64,000 nucleotides of DNA. Origin: Tritrichomonas musculus (lineage: Eukaryota > Parabasalia > Tritrichomonadida > Tritrichomonadidae). The translations under genes were made by a program, and so were the position numbers. Numbering within the stretch: position 1 is the first letter of the stretch; each line of letters starts with the position of its first letter. Of the stretch, positions 19,991 through 30,900 are shown piece after piece. The DNA is taken from assembly GCA_039105265.1 (NCBI GenBank), contig JAPFFF010000014.1:1054001-1118000 (forward strand). The letters are read 5' to 3'. Below the pieces are notes generated by a model, which made no database searches, had not been told where the DNA came from, and saw nothing but the letters and a program-made list of their open reading frames with translations.

Positions 19991-21070
19991 ATGATCGCGA
20001 CAGGACTCGACTCTTGCCGCCAGCTTTTTATCGATACAAAAGATACCAATTCTGAAAAAATTTTATGCGTCAATAAATTTACCAATATACCTATTGATCC
20101 TAAGAAATTAAAGGATTTCTCCTCAGGACTAGATTTTTCAGCTTACGTTACAGTTGATGGTGAAGCATTTGTTATTGGTGATGATAGGGAATTTTCACTT
20201 GGGACTTCTAAACGCCAAATTTATGAAAATCCGACTAAAGTGCAATTCGATTTAATTGATAAAAATGATAAATTTGTTTCTGTACACTGTGGAAACTTTT
20301 ATACAGTATATTTAACTGAATCTGGTGCAATTATTTACGCCTCATTTAATAGTGATACTTCAAAGCCAGCTCTCCACAGACTTGATTCAAAAGCAGTTTT
20401 TATCTCTGGAGGAATGTTGAAGCCAATAGCACTTGATGAAAATGGTGATATTTATCTTTTCGATACAGATCCTGAACAAAAGCCAACAAAATACCATCTT
20501 GATGAGCCTGTTTATGATGTTTGTGGTTGTGATAATGTTTTCACTGATGGATTTGTTGTTGCTGTTACTGTTAGTGGAAAGGTTTATTCGAATGGATCCT
20601 TTAGCGAAGAAACTAATGAATTTCGCCTGGTTGAAGAATTTTGTGAAACCAAAATACAAAGAGTTTTCGGAATTCATCGTCATTGTTTAGCAATTTCCGA
20701 TAGTAATCAAGTCTTTGTTATGGGAAGCAATGTTACTCATCAGCATGGAAATGGTCGAACAGATAGCACCAATAGATTCAGTAGAATTCATTATTTCGAA
20801 AGCAATAAAATAGTATGTGCTGGAGCAGGATATTCTCATTCAGCATTTGTCACAGATCAAGGTGAATTATTTGTTTGTGGTTCAAGTGAATTTGGGCAAC
20901 TTGGCCTTTCATCATATGAAACAGCTATAGTTGTTACAAATGTAAAATTGCCAAGTGATAAAAAAGTTAAGTACGTATGGACTGGATCTTACTCAACTTT
21001 TGCTCTTATTAATGCAGAGCCTCCTCAGCATAGAGGTATCGAATTAATCCTTAAGAAATTTAAAAAATAA
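19991..21070 (+). CDS. RCC1-repeat (beta-propeller) protein
   Basis: The 359-aa product contains RCC1-type repeats over its length. Clear copies include YVTVDGEAFVIGDDREFSLG, HCLAISDSNQVFVMGSNVTHQHG and HSAFVTDQGELFVCGSSEFGQLGL. Such propellers act as Ran exchange factors or as general scaffolds. It lacks obvious features of a nuclear Ran-GEF, so a scaffold role is equally likely. The start at 19991 (MIATGLDSCRQ) is preferred over an upstream TTG-initiated extension, because an initiator-like TCATT sits 16 nt upstream. Confidence 0.82.
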   Translation: MIATGLDSCRQLFIDTKDTNSEKILCVNKFTNIPIDPKKLKDFSSGLDFSAYVTVDGEAFVIGDDREFSLGTSKRQIYENPTKVQFDLIDKNDKFVSVHCGNFYTVYLTESGAIIYASFNSDTSKPALHRLDSKAVFISGGMLKPIALDENGDIYLFDTDPEQKPTKYHLDEPVYDVCGCDNVFTDGFVVAVTVSGKVYSNGSFSEETNEFRLVEEFCETKIQRVFGIHRHCLAISDSNQVFVMGSNVTHQHGNGRTDSTNRFSRIHYFESNKIVCAGAGYSHSAFVTDQGELFVCGSSEFGQLGLSSYETAIVVTNVKLPSDKKVKYVWTGSYSTFALINAEPPQHRGIELILKKFKK

Positions 21071-21300
21071 ATGAAGCATATAAAAATGATATTTTTTTAT
21101 AATTTTCAAATGAATCTTTTATCGAATAGTATCATGTTTATAAGAGTAAGTATGTAGATATTAAAATAAGAGAAAAATTATATTTCGAATTTTGTAACCA
21201 TAAATTTATTTAATCATAAATCGAATAGCAATATAATATTTTTTCTTCAAACACAGTTTTATATGATAGTACAAAGATAAAGTAAAATTATCATTAAATT

Positions 21301-21522
21301 TTAAAAATCATGAGCCGTTGAATCAAGTTCTTTTTGAACAACTAAAAGAATTTTTTCATATTGTGAAACAGTAATTTCGTTCATTTTTCCATCAAGAGGA
21401 ATACAATCTTTTAATATTTTGAAAAGAGAACTCATATCATCAAAAACTGGCTGGTCATTTGGAGAATTTGTTTTTGCGAGTGAATCATTAAGACGGAGAT
21501 ATTCAAGCTGTGTATCATTCAT
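21301..21522 (-). CDS. Small hypothetical protein, 73 aa
   Basis: Not recognised. The sequence (MNDTQLEYLRLNDSLAKTN onward) has balanced composition and two probable helices, unlike the I/F/K-rich accidental frames around it. The ATG at 21520-21522 is used rather than the TTG two codons upstream. It may be a subunit of a helical complex, but nothing allows a name. Confidence 0.5.
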   Translation of the reverse strand: MNDTQLEYLRLNDSLAKTNSPNDQPVFDDMSSLFKILKDCIPLDGKMNEITVSQYEKILLVVQKELDSTAHDF

Positions 21523-21851
21523 ATACAATTCGTAAATTTTGTAATTTTATAAATGGTGAATAATTCGCCATTTAGAATTGAATATTTGTCAAATTTTTGA
21601 TTTATTTTTTAAAATTCAGACGTTTATAAAATGAAAATTCATATCATATCTTTCTAATATAATTGAAATAGATGCATCCCTAAATTGAAAATGGATGTAA
21701 AATTGATTTTTATTTTTGTAATATTTATAATTTTAATAAAATAATTTATTTTCATTAAAATAAATAAAGAATTATTTATATAATCATTTGAATTTAAAAG
21801 AATTCAATTGAAATCAATTTTCTGAATAAGATTTTGGGAGTAAAAACCTAA

Positions 21852-21865
21852 GGCGAAATTTCGCC
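21852..21865. promoter_or_regulatory. 14-bp perfect palindrome GGCGAAATTTCGCC
   Basis: It lies 64 bp upstream of the giant gene's ATG and is the only GC-rich spot in this promoter. It contains two back-to-back TTTCGCC half-sites resembling weak E2F sites. A regulatory role is inferred. Confidence 0.35.
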
Positions 21866-21929
21866 ATTACGTTTAATATATTTGTAACGTTCTAAAAAAT
21901 TACATAGCACACGTTTTAAAAAAATCTTC

Positions 21930-24900
21930 ATGCAAATTAATGAAGATGATAAAAGAAACAAAACTATCCAAAAATCTAACATACGCAATATAAAGAAAAA
22001 TAAAACCAAAAGTGAAATCGAGAGGGAAGAATTTCGAAAAATATTTATTGAACCTAATCAAAAGAATCAAAACACGCCAAGAAAATTAAAGCCTATCAAT
22101 AGTAATCAATTTTATTCTAGTGAAAGAGGAAATATTAAAGAAAAAGAAGATGAAATGTCTTTTTATTCATCAAAATCGCAAAATGTTAATATTTACACAG
22201 AATCTGCAGATCAAGAAGATAATTCAACTGATGAATTTGATGACAGAAACAATATCAAAAAGAATAAAAATTATAATATTAATGACGAAAAAAACAGAAA
22301 GCCTGAAGCCAAGCCAAATTTAATCAAAACGAATTCATCCACTAAAGAAGAAAGTACTCAAATAAATCAAGAGATAAATAAAAAGCAAATATCAAATAAA
22401 ATAGCGAAGCAAAGTTCTAATCATAATCAGCAGATTCCAAAAGAAAAAATGCTAAATGATTTAAATAAATTATCTTCGAGTTCTTTTGCTTTTACAAATG
22501 GTCTTCAAGAAAACCCAGATTCTAATATCATCAAAGTTTTTATAGGCACAAGCGACGTGTCTAGTTTATCAATTGGTGATGAAGAAGGAATTAAAAGAAA
22601 TGAGAGTTCAGAATTAAATCGTGAAATACAAGAAGCAGAGTATGATATTGATTCGGAGAAACAATCAAATATTTCTCGATTATCCAATAAAAATAAAATT
22701 CAAAAACAATTAGAATTAATCCAGAAAGTTCTTTTTGATGTGTCTTCTAATGAGGAAGAGAAGAAAGCTTTTCATGATAGAAAGCATAGAGATCAAAAAT
22801 CTAAAAAGCATCGAAGTGGTCGTCCTAGAAGAATAAAAACGATAGATTTGACAAATGAAGAAAACGAAATTATTTTTAGTAATTCTGATTCTAGATCAAA
22901 TAGAATGGTAGGTACATTTAAAGTTGAATCGCCAAACTCTGGTAAAGAATCAAGGTCATTTCCTGTTCATGAACCGCCGCCAAAGCCTAAATCAAATGTA
23001 TCAAGTCCAAATGATAAAGATATACCAATAATTAAGAAAAATCAAATTCAAAATGAAAATAAAAGTAGCTTTCAAAATAATAATCAATTAGAAAGTGATA
23101 AAATTGATCAAACTTCAAAACAGAAAAGTGAAAATCAAGTATCAAAAAACGAAACTGAAAATAAAATTGAAAAAAGCGAAAATAAAAGTATAAATAAGGG
23201 AATTGATGAAAAAGAGAGTCAAAATGAGATTAAAAATTGTGCGAATGATCAGAAATCTGATACTCATGAAATTGAAAATAGCTCGAAAAGCCAAAATCAA
23301 TCCGAAAAAGGTATCAGAAGCGGAAGTCAGAGTGAAAATGAAAGTGAGAAATTAAAGCGCAGACAGATATACATTATTGATAATGCCATCGTTGTAGAAA
23401 AGAAGCAGTCCAAGTCAAAGCTCAAAATTTTAGCAAATCACGAAGAAAATGATGATAACCACGCAACAGACTCATGTGCTCTTTTTGCTGAAAGCGAAGA
23501 AGCTAGTAGCGAAATGATTGAACAGACAGAAATAATCGAGCCTGATAATCGCAACCGAAAAGAAAGCTCAGGCCAAGTTTCAGAGCCAAGCGATATGTTT
23601 AATTCAAATGAAGAAGAAAAATTTAAGAACAAAGAAAGTGATAATCTTAAAGAAGCTCTCAAAGAAAACGAAAAAGAAAGCTCAACAAAAGAAACGAATG
23701 AAAATAAAAATTTAATTAAAAAGAAAGATCCTGTTGAAAAGAAAAATTTGAATACAAAAGATGAAGTTCCCGAGTCAACTGAAAATTACAATTCTAATGA
23801 AGAAGAGAATTTCAAAAACAACGAAAGTGCAGTACTCAAAGAAGCATTGAATGAAAATAACGAATCGATTACAGAGTCAAATAAGGCAGCAACAAGTAAA
23901 ATAGTTTCTGAATCAAATGATAAATTAAATTCAAATATTGAAGAAAATATAAAAAACGATGAAAGTGCAATCTTAAACGAAACTCTCAATGAAAATGCAG
24001 AATCTCCAAAATATATGAAAGAATCAAACGAACAGAACCAGATTCCAGAATCTAGTGATCAGCTGAATTCAAACGAAGAAGAAAATCTTAAAAATGACGA
24101 AAGTACTGCCCTTAAAAATGCTCTAAATGAAAATGAGAGTAACCAATCGCCAAAGAAAACAGTTAAAATATGCAATTCAGAACCAAGTGAAATTTTCAAT
24201 TCAATCAAAGAAGAAAGCCTTAAAAACAACGAAAGTTCTGCTCTTAAAGATGCTTTAAATGAAAATACGCAATCCGAAGCAAAAGAGTCTCCAAAGAAAA
24301 TTAGAGAAATAAGCAATTCTGAAGCAAGTGAGATTTTTAACCTAAAAGATGAAGAAAACCTCAAAAATAACGAAAGTGCAATCTTGAATGAAGTTCTCAA
24401 TGAGAACGAGAGTGAAAAATTGCCAAATAATATAAAAGATTCAAGCAAGAAAGATGGAATTCCTGAATCAAGTGAAAATTTCAATTCAAATGAGGAAGAG
24501 AACCTTAAAAACAACGAAAGCAGCCTCCTTAAAGAAGCCTTAAATGAAAATGAAAATGATAATTCGCAAGTGTCACCAAAAGAGGAACCAGAATCAAAAG
24601 AATCACCTAGAAAAGCAGTAAAAATAAATAATTCAGAAGCGAGTGAAATTCTAAATTCAAATGAGGAAGAGATTCTCAAAAACAACGAAAGCAGCCTCCT
24701 TAAAGAAGCCCTCAATGAGAACGAGAACGACAATTCACAGGCAGTGCGAAAAGAAGAGCCAGAAATGAAAGAATCGCCGCATAAAGCACTCAAAATAAGC
24801 AATTCAGAAGCGAGTGAAATTTACAATTCAAATGAAGAAGAAAGCCTCAAAAACAAAGAGAGCAGCCTCCTTAAAGAAGCACTAAACGAGAGCGAGAAAG

Positions 24901-27900
24901 ATGACTCACAGGCAGATGCAAGCGAGCTCCAGTTGCCGAATGAGCTGAGAATTAAGAAGGAAGCCATTGAGACACTAGATTTGAGCGAGAATGCAGAGTC
25001 AGCTGAAGAAGAAGAAGGCATAAAAAACAACGAAAGTGAAATTTTAAGAAACGAGATGAAGGAGGGAAGCGGATACTCAAATGAAGAAGAGATTCTTCGC
25101 GACGAGGAGGAAGAAGAGGAAGACGTGGCAGAGAGGCAAGGAGCAGCACCGAAAAAAATACGGATACAGATTTCCATTTCTGAGAGGAGCGAGACTTTTG
25201 ACACAAACGAAGAAGAAAACATCAAAAACAACGAGAGCGAAGCGCTGAGAGGAGAAATGAACGAGAAAAGTGACTCATACAAAGAAGAAGAGTCAGAAGC
25301 TGTCATAAACATGAAAGAAAATTCGTTGATTTCAGAGGAAAGTAAAGAAATTGAAAACATTAAAAATAATGAGAGTGGAATATTGAAAGAGGAAATTAAA
25401 GAAACAAATGAATCAAAAGAAGAAGAAGTTACACCAAAAAAGAAAGTCAAGCAGGTTTCATTTTCAGAGCCAAGTGAACAATTCGACACAGCAGAAGAAG
25501 AAAACATCAAAAACAACGAAAGTGAAATAATGAAAGAAGAAATGAATGAAGCAAGCGAGTCTCCAAAAGAAAACATAAAAGAAGAAACTCCAAAAAAGAA
25601 AGAAAAACAAGTGTCATTTTCAGAGCCAAGTGAACAATTCGACACAGCAGAAGAAGAAAACATAAAAAACAACGAAAGTGAAGCACTGAAAGAAGAAATG
25701 AATGAAAACAGCGAATCACCAAAAGAAAAGGAAGAAAGTCCAAAAAAGACGGGCAAACAAGTTTCATTTTCAGATCCAAGTGAGCAATTCGACACAGCAG
25801 AAGAAGAAAACATCAAAAACAAAGAAAGTGAAGCACTGAAAGAAGAAATGAATGAAACTGATGAGCCATCCAAAGAAAACGAAGGAAAGGAAGATGAAGG
25901 TGGTAAAAAGGGAGAAGAAGAGTCAGAAAATCAATTTCAATTACTAGACGTTGATGAAGAAGAAGAAGAAAAAGTTGCAAGTAAAGAAGCGCAAAAACAA
26001 ATTCCAATTTCAGAATCAAATGAAGAATTTGACACGATAAAAGAAGAAAAGTTTAAAGCAGATGAGAGTGAAATATTGAATGATGAAATCAAAGAATCAA
26101 ATGAAAAAGAAGCAGCAGCAAAAAAGGTCCCAACGCAGGTTTCCTTTTCAGAGTCGAGTGAACTTTTTGATACAGCAGAAGAAGAGAACATTAAAAATAA
26201 TGAAAGTGAAGCATTAAAAGAAGAAGTAAATGAAGCTGACCAAGCATCAAAAAAGAAAGAAAAGGAAGAAACTCCGAAAAAGAAAGAAAAACAAGTTTCA
26301 TTTTCAGAGCCAAGTGAGCAATTTGACACAACAGAAGAAGAAAACATCAAAAATAAAGAAAGTGAAGCACTGAAAGAAGAAATGAATGAAGCAAGCGAAT
26401 CTCCAAAAGAAAACATAAAAGAAGAAACTCCGAAAAGGAAAGAAAAACAAGTTTCATTTTCAGAGCCAAGTGAGCAATTTGATACAGCAGAAGAAGAAAA
26501 CATCAAAAATAAAGAAAGTGAAGCACTGAAAGAAGAAATGAATGAAAATGATGAATCACCAAAAGATAAAAAGGGAGAAGAAGAGTCAGAAAATCAATTT
26601 CAATTACTAAATGTTGATGAAGAAGAAGAAGTTGAAAGAAAAGAAGCACAAAAACAAATTCCAATTTCAGAATCAAATGAAGAATTTGACACGACAGAAG
26701 AAGAAAAGTTTAAAGCAGATGAGAGCGAAATATTGAATGATGAAATCAAAGAATCAAAAGAAGAAGAAGTTACACCAAAAAAGAAAGGAAAGCAAGTTTC
26801 ATTTTCAGAGCCAAGTGAGCAATTTGACACGGCAGAAGAAGAAAACATCAAAAACAACGAAAGTGAAGCACTAAATAAAGAAATGAATGAAACTAGCGAA
26901 TCACCAAAAAAAGCAACTCCAAAAAAGGTCGAAAAGCAAGTTTCATTTTCAGAGCCAAGTGAGCAGTTTGACACGGCAGAAGAAGAAAACATCAAAAACA
27001 ATGAAAGTGAAGCACTGAAAGAAGAAATGAATGAAAACGGCGAATCACCAAAAGATGAAAAGGAAGAAGAAGAATCAGAAAATCAATTTCAATTGCTGGA
27101 TGTTGATGAAGAAGAAGAAGAAACAGAAACGAAAGAAACGCAAAAACTAAATTCAAATTCAGAACTTAGTGAGAGCCTTGGCACTACGGAAGAAGAAAAT
27201 TTCAAATCAGAAGAGAGTGAAATATTGAACAATGAAATCAAAGAGTCAAAAGAAGCGAAGGAGTCAAAAGAGGAAGATAAAGTGTCACCAACAAAGAAAG
27301 TCAAACAAGTTTCATTTTCAGAGCCAAGTGAACAATTTGACACAACTGAAGAAGAGAACATAAAAAGCAAAGAAAGTGAAGCATTAAAGGAAGAAATGAA
27401 TGAAAACAGTGAATCACCAAAAGATAAAAAAGAAGAAGAATCCTTAGAAGAGTCAGACGGCGTCCTAAACATAAGTGACCAGTTGGACTCATCAAAAGAA
27501 GAAGAAAGCAAGCTTCAGCTTCCTGATGAGCAAGAAAAGCACAACGAAGCAGATAAAAAGGAAGAAGAAGTTGACGTCATTCAGCCAAATCAACTGCCTG
27601 AAATTGAAGAGGAAGAAGAAGACGGCTTCGAATTAAAGGAAGTAAAAGAAGAGGAGTCAGATGATGCTGTCAAGCAGATCCCTGTCTCTGAGCCAAGTGA
27701 GAAACTTGATTCAACTGTAGAAGAGAGCATTAAAAACAATGAAAGCGAAATATTGAAAGAGGAGATGAAAGAAGCAGATGAAGCATCGAAAGAAAAAGAT
27801 GATGAATCGCCAAAAAAGAAAGTCAAGCAGGTTTCATTTTCAGAGCCAAGTGAGCAATTTGACACGGCAGAAGAAGAAAACATCAAAAACAACGAAAGTG

Positions 27901-30900
27901 AAGCACTAAATAAAGAAATGAATGAAACTAGCGAATCGCCAAAAAAAGCAACTCCAAAAAAAGTCGAAAAGCATGTTTCATTTTCAGAGCCAAGTGAGCA
28001 ATTTGACACGGCAGAAGAAGAAAACATCAAAAACAAAGAAAGTGAAGCACTGAAAGAAGAAATGAATGAAAACAGTGAATCACCAAAAGATGAAAAGGAA
28101 GAAGAAGAATCAGAAAATCAATTTCAATTGCTGGATGTTGATGAAGATGAAGAAGAAGAAACAGAAACGAAAGAAACGCAAAAACTAAATTCAAATTCAG
28201 AACTTAGTGAGAGCCTTGGCACTACGGAAGAAGAAAATTTCAAATCAGAAGAGAGTGAAATATTGAACAATGAAATCAAAGAGTCAAAAGAAGCGAAGGA
28301 GTCAAAAGAAGAAGATAAAGTGTCACCAACAAAGAAAGTCAAACAAGTTTCATTTTCAGAGCCAAGTGAGCAATTTGACACAACCGAAGAAGAAAACATT
28401 AAAAACAACGAAAGTGAAATAATGAAAGAAGAAATTAATGAAGTCAGCGAACCATCAAAAGAAAACTTAAAAGAAACAAGTTCAAAAAAGGTCGAGAAAC
28501 CTGTTTCTATTTCAGAGGGAAGTGAATTATTTGACACAGCAGAAGAAGAAAGCATTAAAAGCAAAGAAAGTGAAGCACTAAAAGAAGAAATGAATGAAAC
28601 AAGCGATTCACAACAAACAAAAGAAAAAGAAGCAACGCCCAAAAAGATTGGGAAATGTGTTTCCATTTCAGAGCCAAGTGAGCAATTTGACACAGCAGAA
28701 GAAGAAAACATTAAAAACAACGAAAGTGAAGCGCTGAAAGAAGAAATGAATGAAGCAAGCAAGTCGCCACAAACGAAAGAAAAAGGAAAGAATAAGGAAG
28801 AAGAGTCGCCTGAAGAGTCAGATGGCATCCTAAACATAAGTGATCAGCTGGACTCATCAAAAGAAGAAGAGAAAGCAGAAACAAAAGAAGTCAAAAATCA
28901 AAGAGCAGAAGAAGAGCTAAAAGATGAGAAAGATCATTCACTGATTTCAAAGGAAAGTGAGAAACTTGATTGTAAAGAAATTGAAAACATTAAAAACAAC
29001 GAGAGTGAAATATTGAAAGAAGAAATGAAAGAAACAAATGAAAACGAAGAAAATGAAAATACAAAATCTAAAGAATCTTTGTCATCACGCAAGTCGAGTG
29101 GATCAAACCAGTCTGATGATTTCATTAAAATCACTGACAAGTCGCAGTCAAACGAAGGATCCGATTCAAATGAGAAAAAGTCAGGGAATGAAAATGAGAG
29201 CCAGCAGAAGGAGAAAGATGAGAGCGAGAATAAGGAGTCGATTGGATCAGACGACTTTGCTGTGATGAGCAACTCGGCAGATTCAAATTCGGATAAAAGT
29301 GAACCAAAGCAAGCAAGAGACGCAAAAAGTGAAGAGAGCAAGAAAGACGAAAAGGATGATGAAGTGATTCAATCGATTGAAAGCAAAAATGTTGAATTAA
29401 AAGATGAAGAGAAAATAGAAAATAAGGACTCGCATGATGAAAAGGAAATCGAGGAACAAAAAGAAATCGAAAAACAAAAAGAAATCGAAAAACAAAAAGA
29501 AATCGAAAAACAAAAAGAAATCGAAAAACAAAAAGAAATCGAAAAACAAAAAGAAATCGAAAAACAAAAAGAAATCGAAAAGCAAAAAGAAATCGAAAAA
29601 CAAAATGAAATCGAGAAACAAAAAGAAATCGAGAAACAAAAAGAAATCGAGAAACAAAAAGAAATCGAGAAACAAAAAGAAATCGAGAAACAAAATGAAA
29701 TCGAAAAACAAAATGAAATCGAAAAACAAAATGAAATCGAAAAACAAAATGAAATCGAAAAGCAAAATGAAATCGAAAAACAAAATGAAATCGAAAAGCA
29801 AAAAGAAATCGAAAAACAAAAAGAAATCGAAAAACAAAGAGAAATTGAAAAACAGAAAGAAAATGAAGCGCAGAAAGAAATCGAAAAACAGAAAGAAATC
29901 GAAAAACAGAAAGAAATCGAAAAACAGAAAGAAATCGAAAAACAGAAAGAAATCGAAAAACAGAAAGAAATTGAAAAACAGAAAGAAATCGAAAAACAAA
30001 AAGAAATCGAAAAACAGAAAGAAATCGAAAAACAGAAAGAAATCGAAAAACAGAAAGAAATCGAAAAACAGAAAGAAATTGAAAAACAGAAAGAAATCGA
30101 AAAACAGAAAGAAATCGAAAAACAGAAAGAAATCGAAAAACAGAAAGAAATCGAAAAACAGAAAGAAATCGAAAAACAGAAAGAAATCGAAAAACAGAAA
30201 GAAATCGAAAAACAGAAAGAAAATGAAGCGCAAAAAGAGTCGCCGCAGCTGAGTGACTCACCAGTCAAGTCGATCATCAAGCCCAAGTCGCCAGTCCAGG
30301 CGCCTGACACTCAGTCCCCTTCAATCAAAAACGAAAAAGCAAAAGAGGTCACTTCACCAAAGCCCAAAAAAGTGCAAATTAAGACGCACGAAGGCTCCAG
30401 CCACTCAAAAGTGCCAACCATCGTCTTAGATATAGAAATAGAAGGCGGCAGCAAGAAGGCGGAGGCGCGAGTTGTTGGCCAAGAAGAGAGTGATCAGCAG
30501 CAGCCAAGCAAAGTTAAGCCACGTCATAAAAAAGAAAAGAAAAGTATTCAAAAAGTTGATCTTTCAAATTCAGAAGAAAATGAAAGTTTCCAAAGTCCTG
30601 CAAATCCGATTGTCGAGCCAAGCGAGCCTCCGATGAGCAGTTCCGATGGAAGAGGAAGAAGGATGATGCGTCGGAGTGAAAGAAAAAATGTAAAAACAAC
30701 AGATGCTGATATTCAATGTAATATTTATGAAGCACAGCCGCTTCCTCCTTCTTCAAATTACAGTAATGTAAACAACCCAAGAACGCGTCATCGAAGTGCT
30801 GCCAGGCCTCAAATGCAAGAAGAACAGGCAGATAGCCAAAATTATCTTTCCACTGAAGAATCATTCGAAGATGAAAGTGATCGTATTGGTGAATATTATG

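Noticed and set aside
23438-28837. Several minus-strand Ser/Phe-rich frames of 70-350 codons
   Set aside because: All are the complement of the Glu/Lys repeat units and repeat with the same period.
29442-30233. CRISPR-like array
   Set aside because: Direct repeats without unique spacers, all in one open coding frame, in a eukaryotic gene.
29131-30310. Long minus-strand frames rich in F, S and L opposite the giant gene
   Set aside because: Mirror images of the purine-rich 18-bp repeat, which has no stop in several frames; no start context or independent signal.
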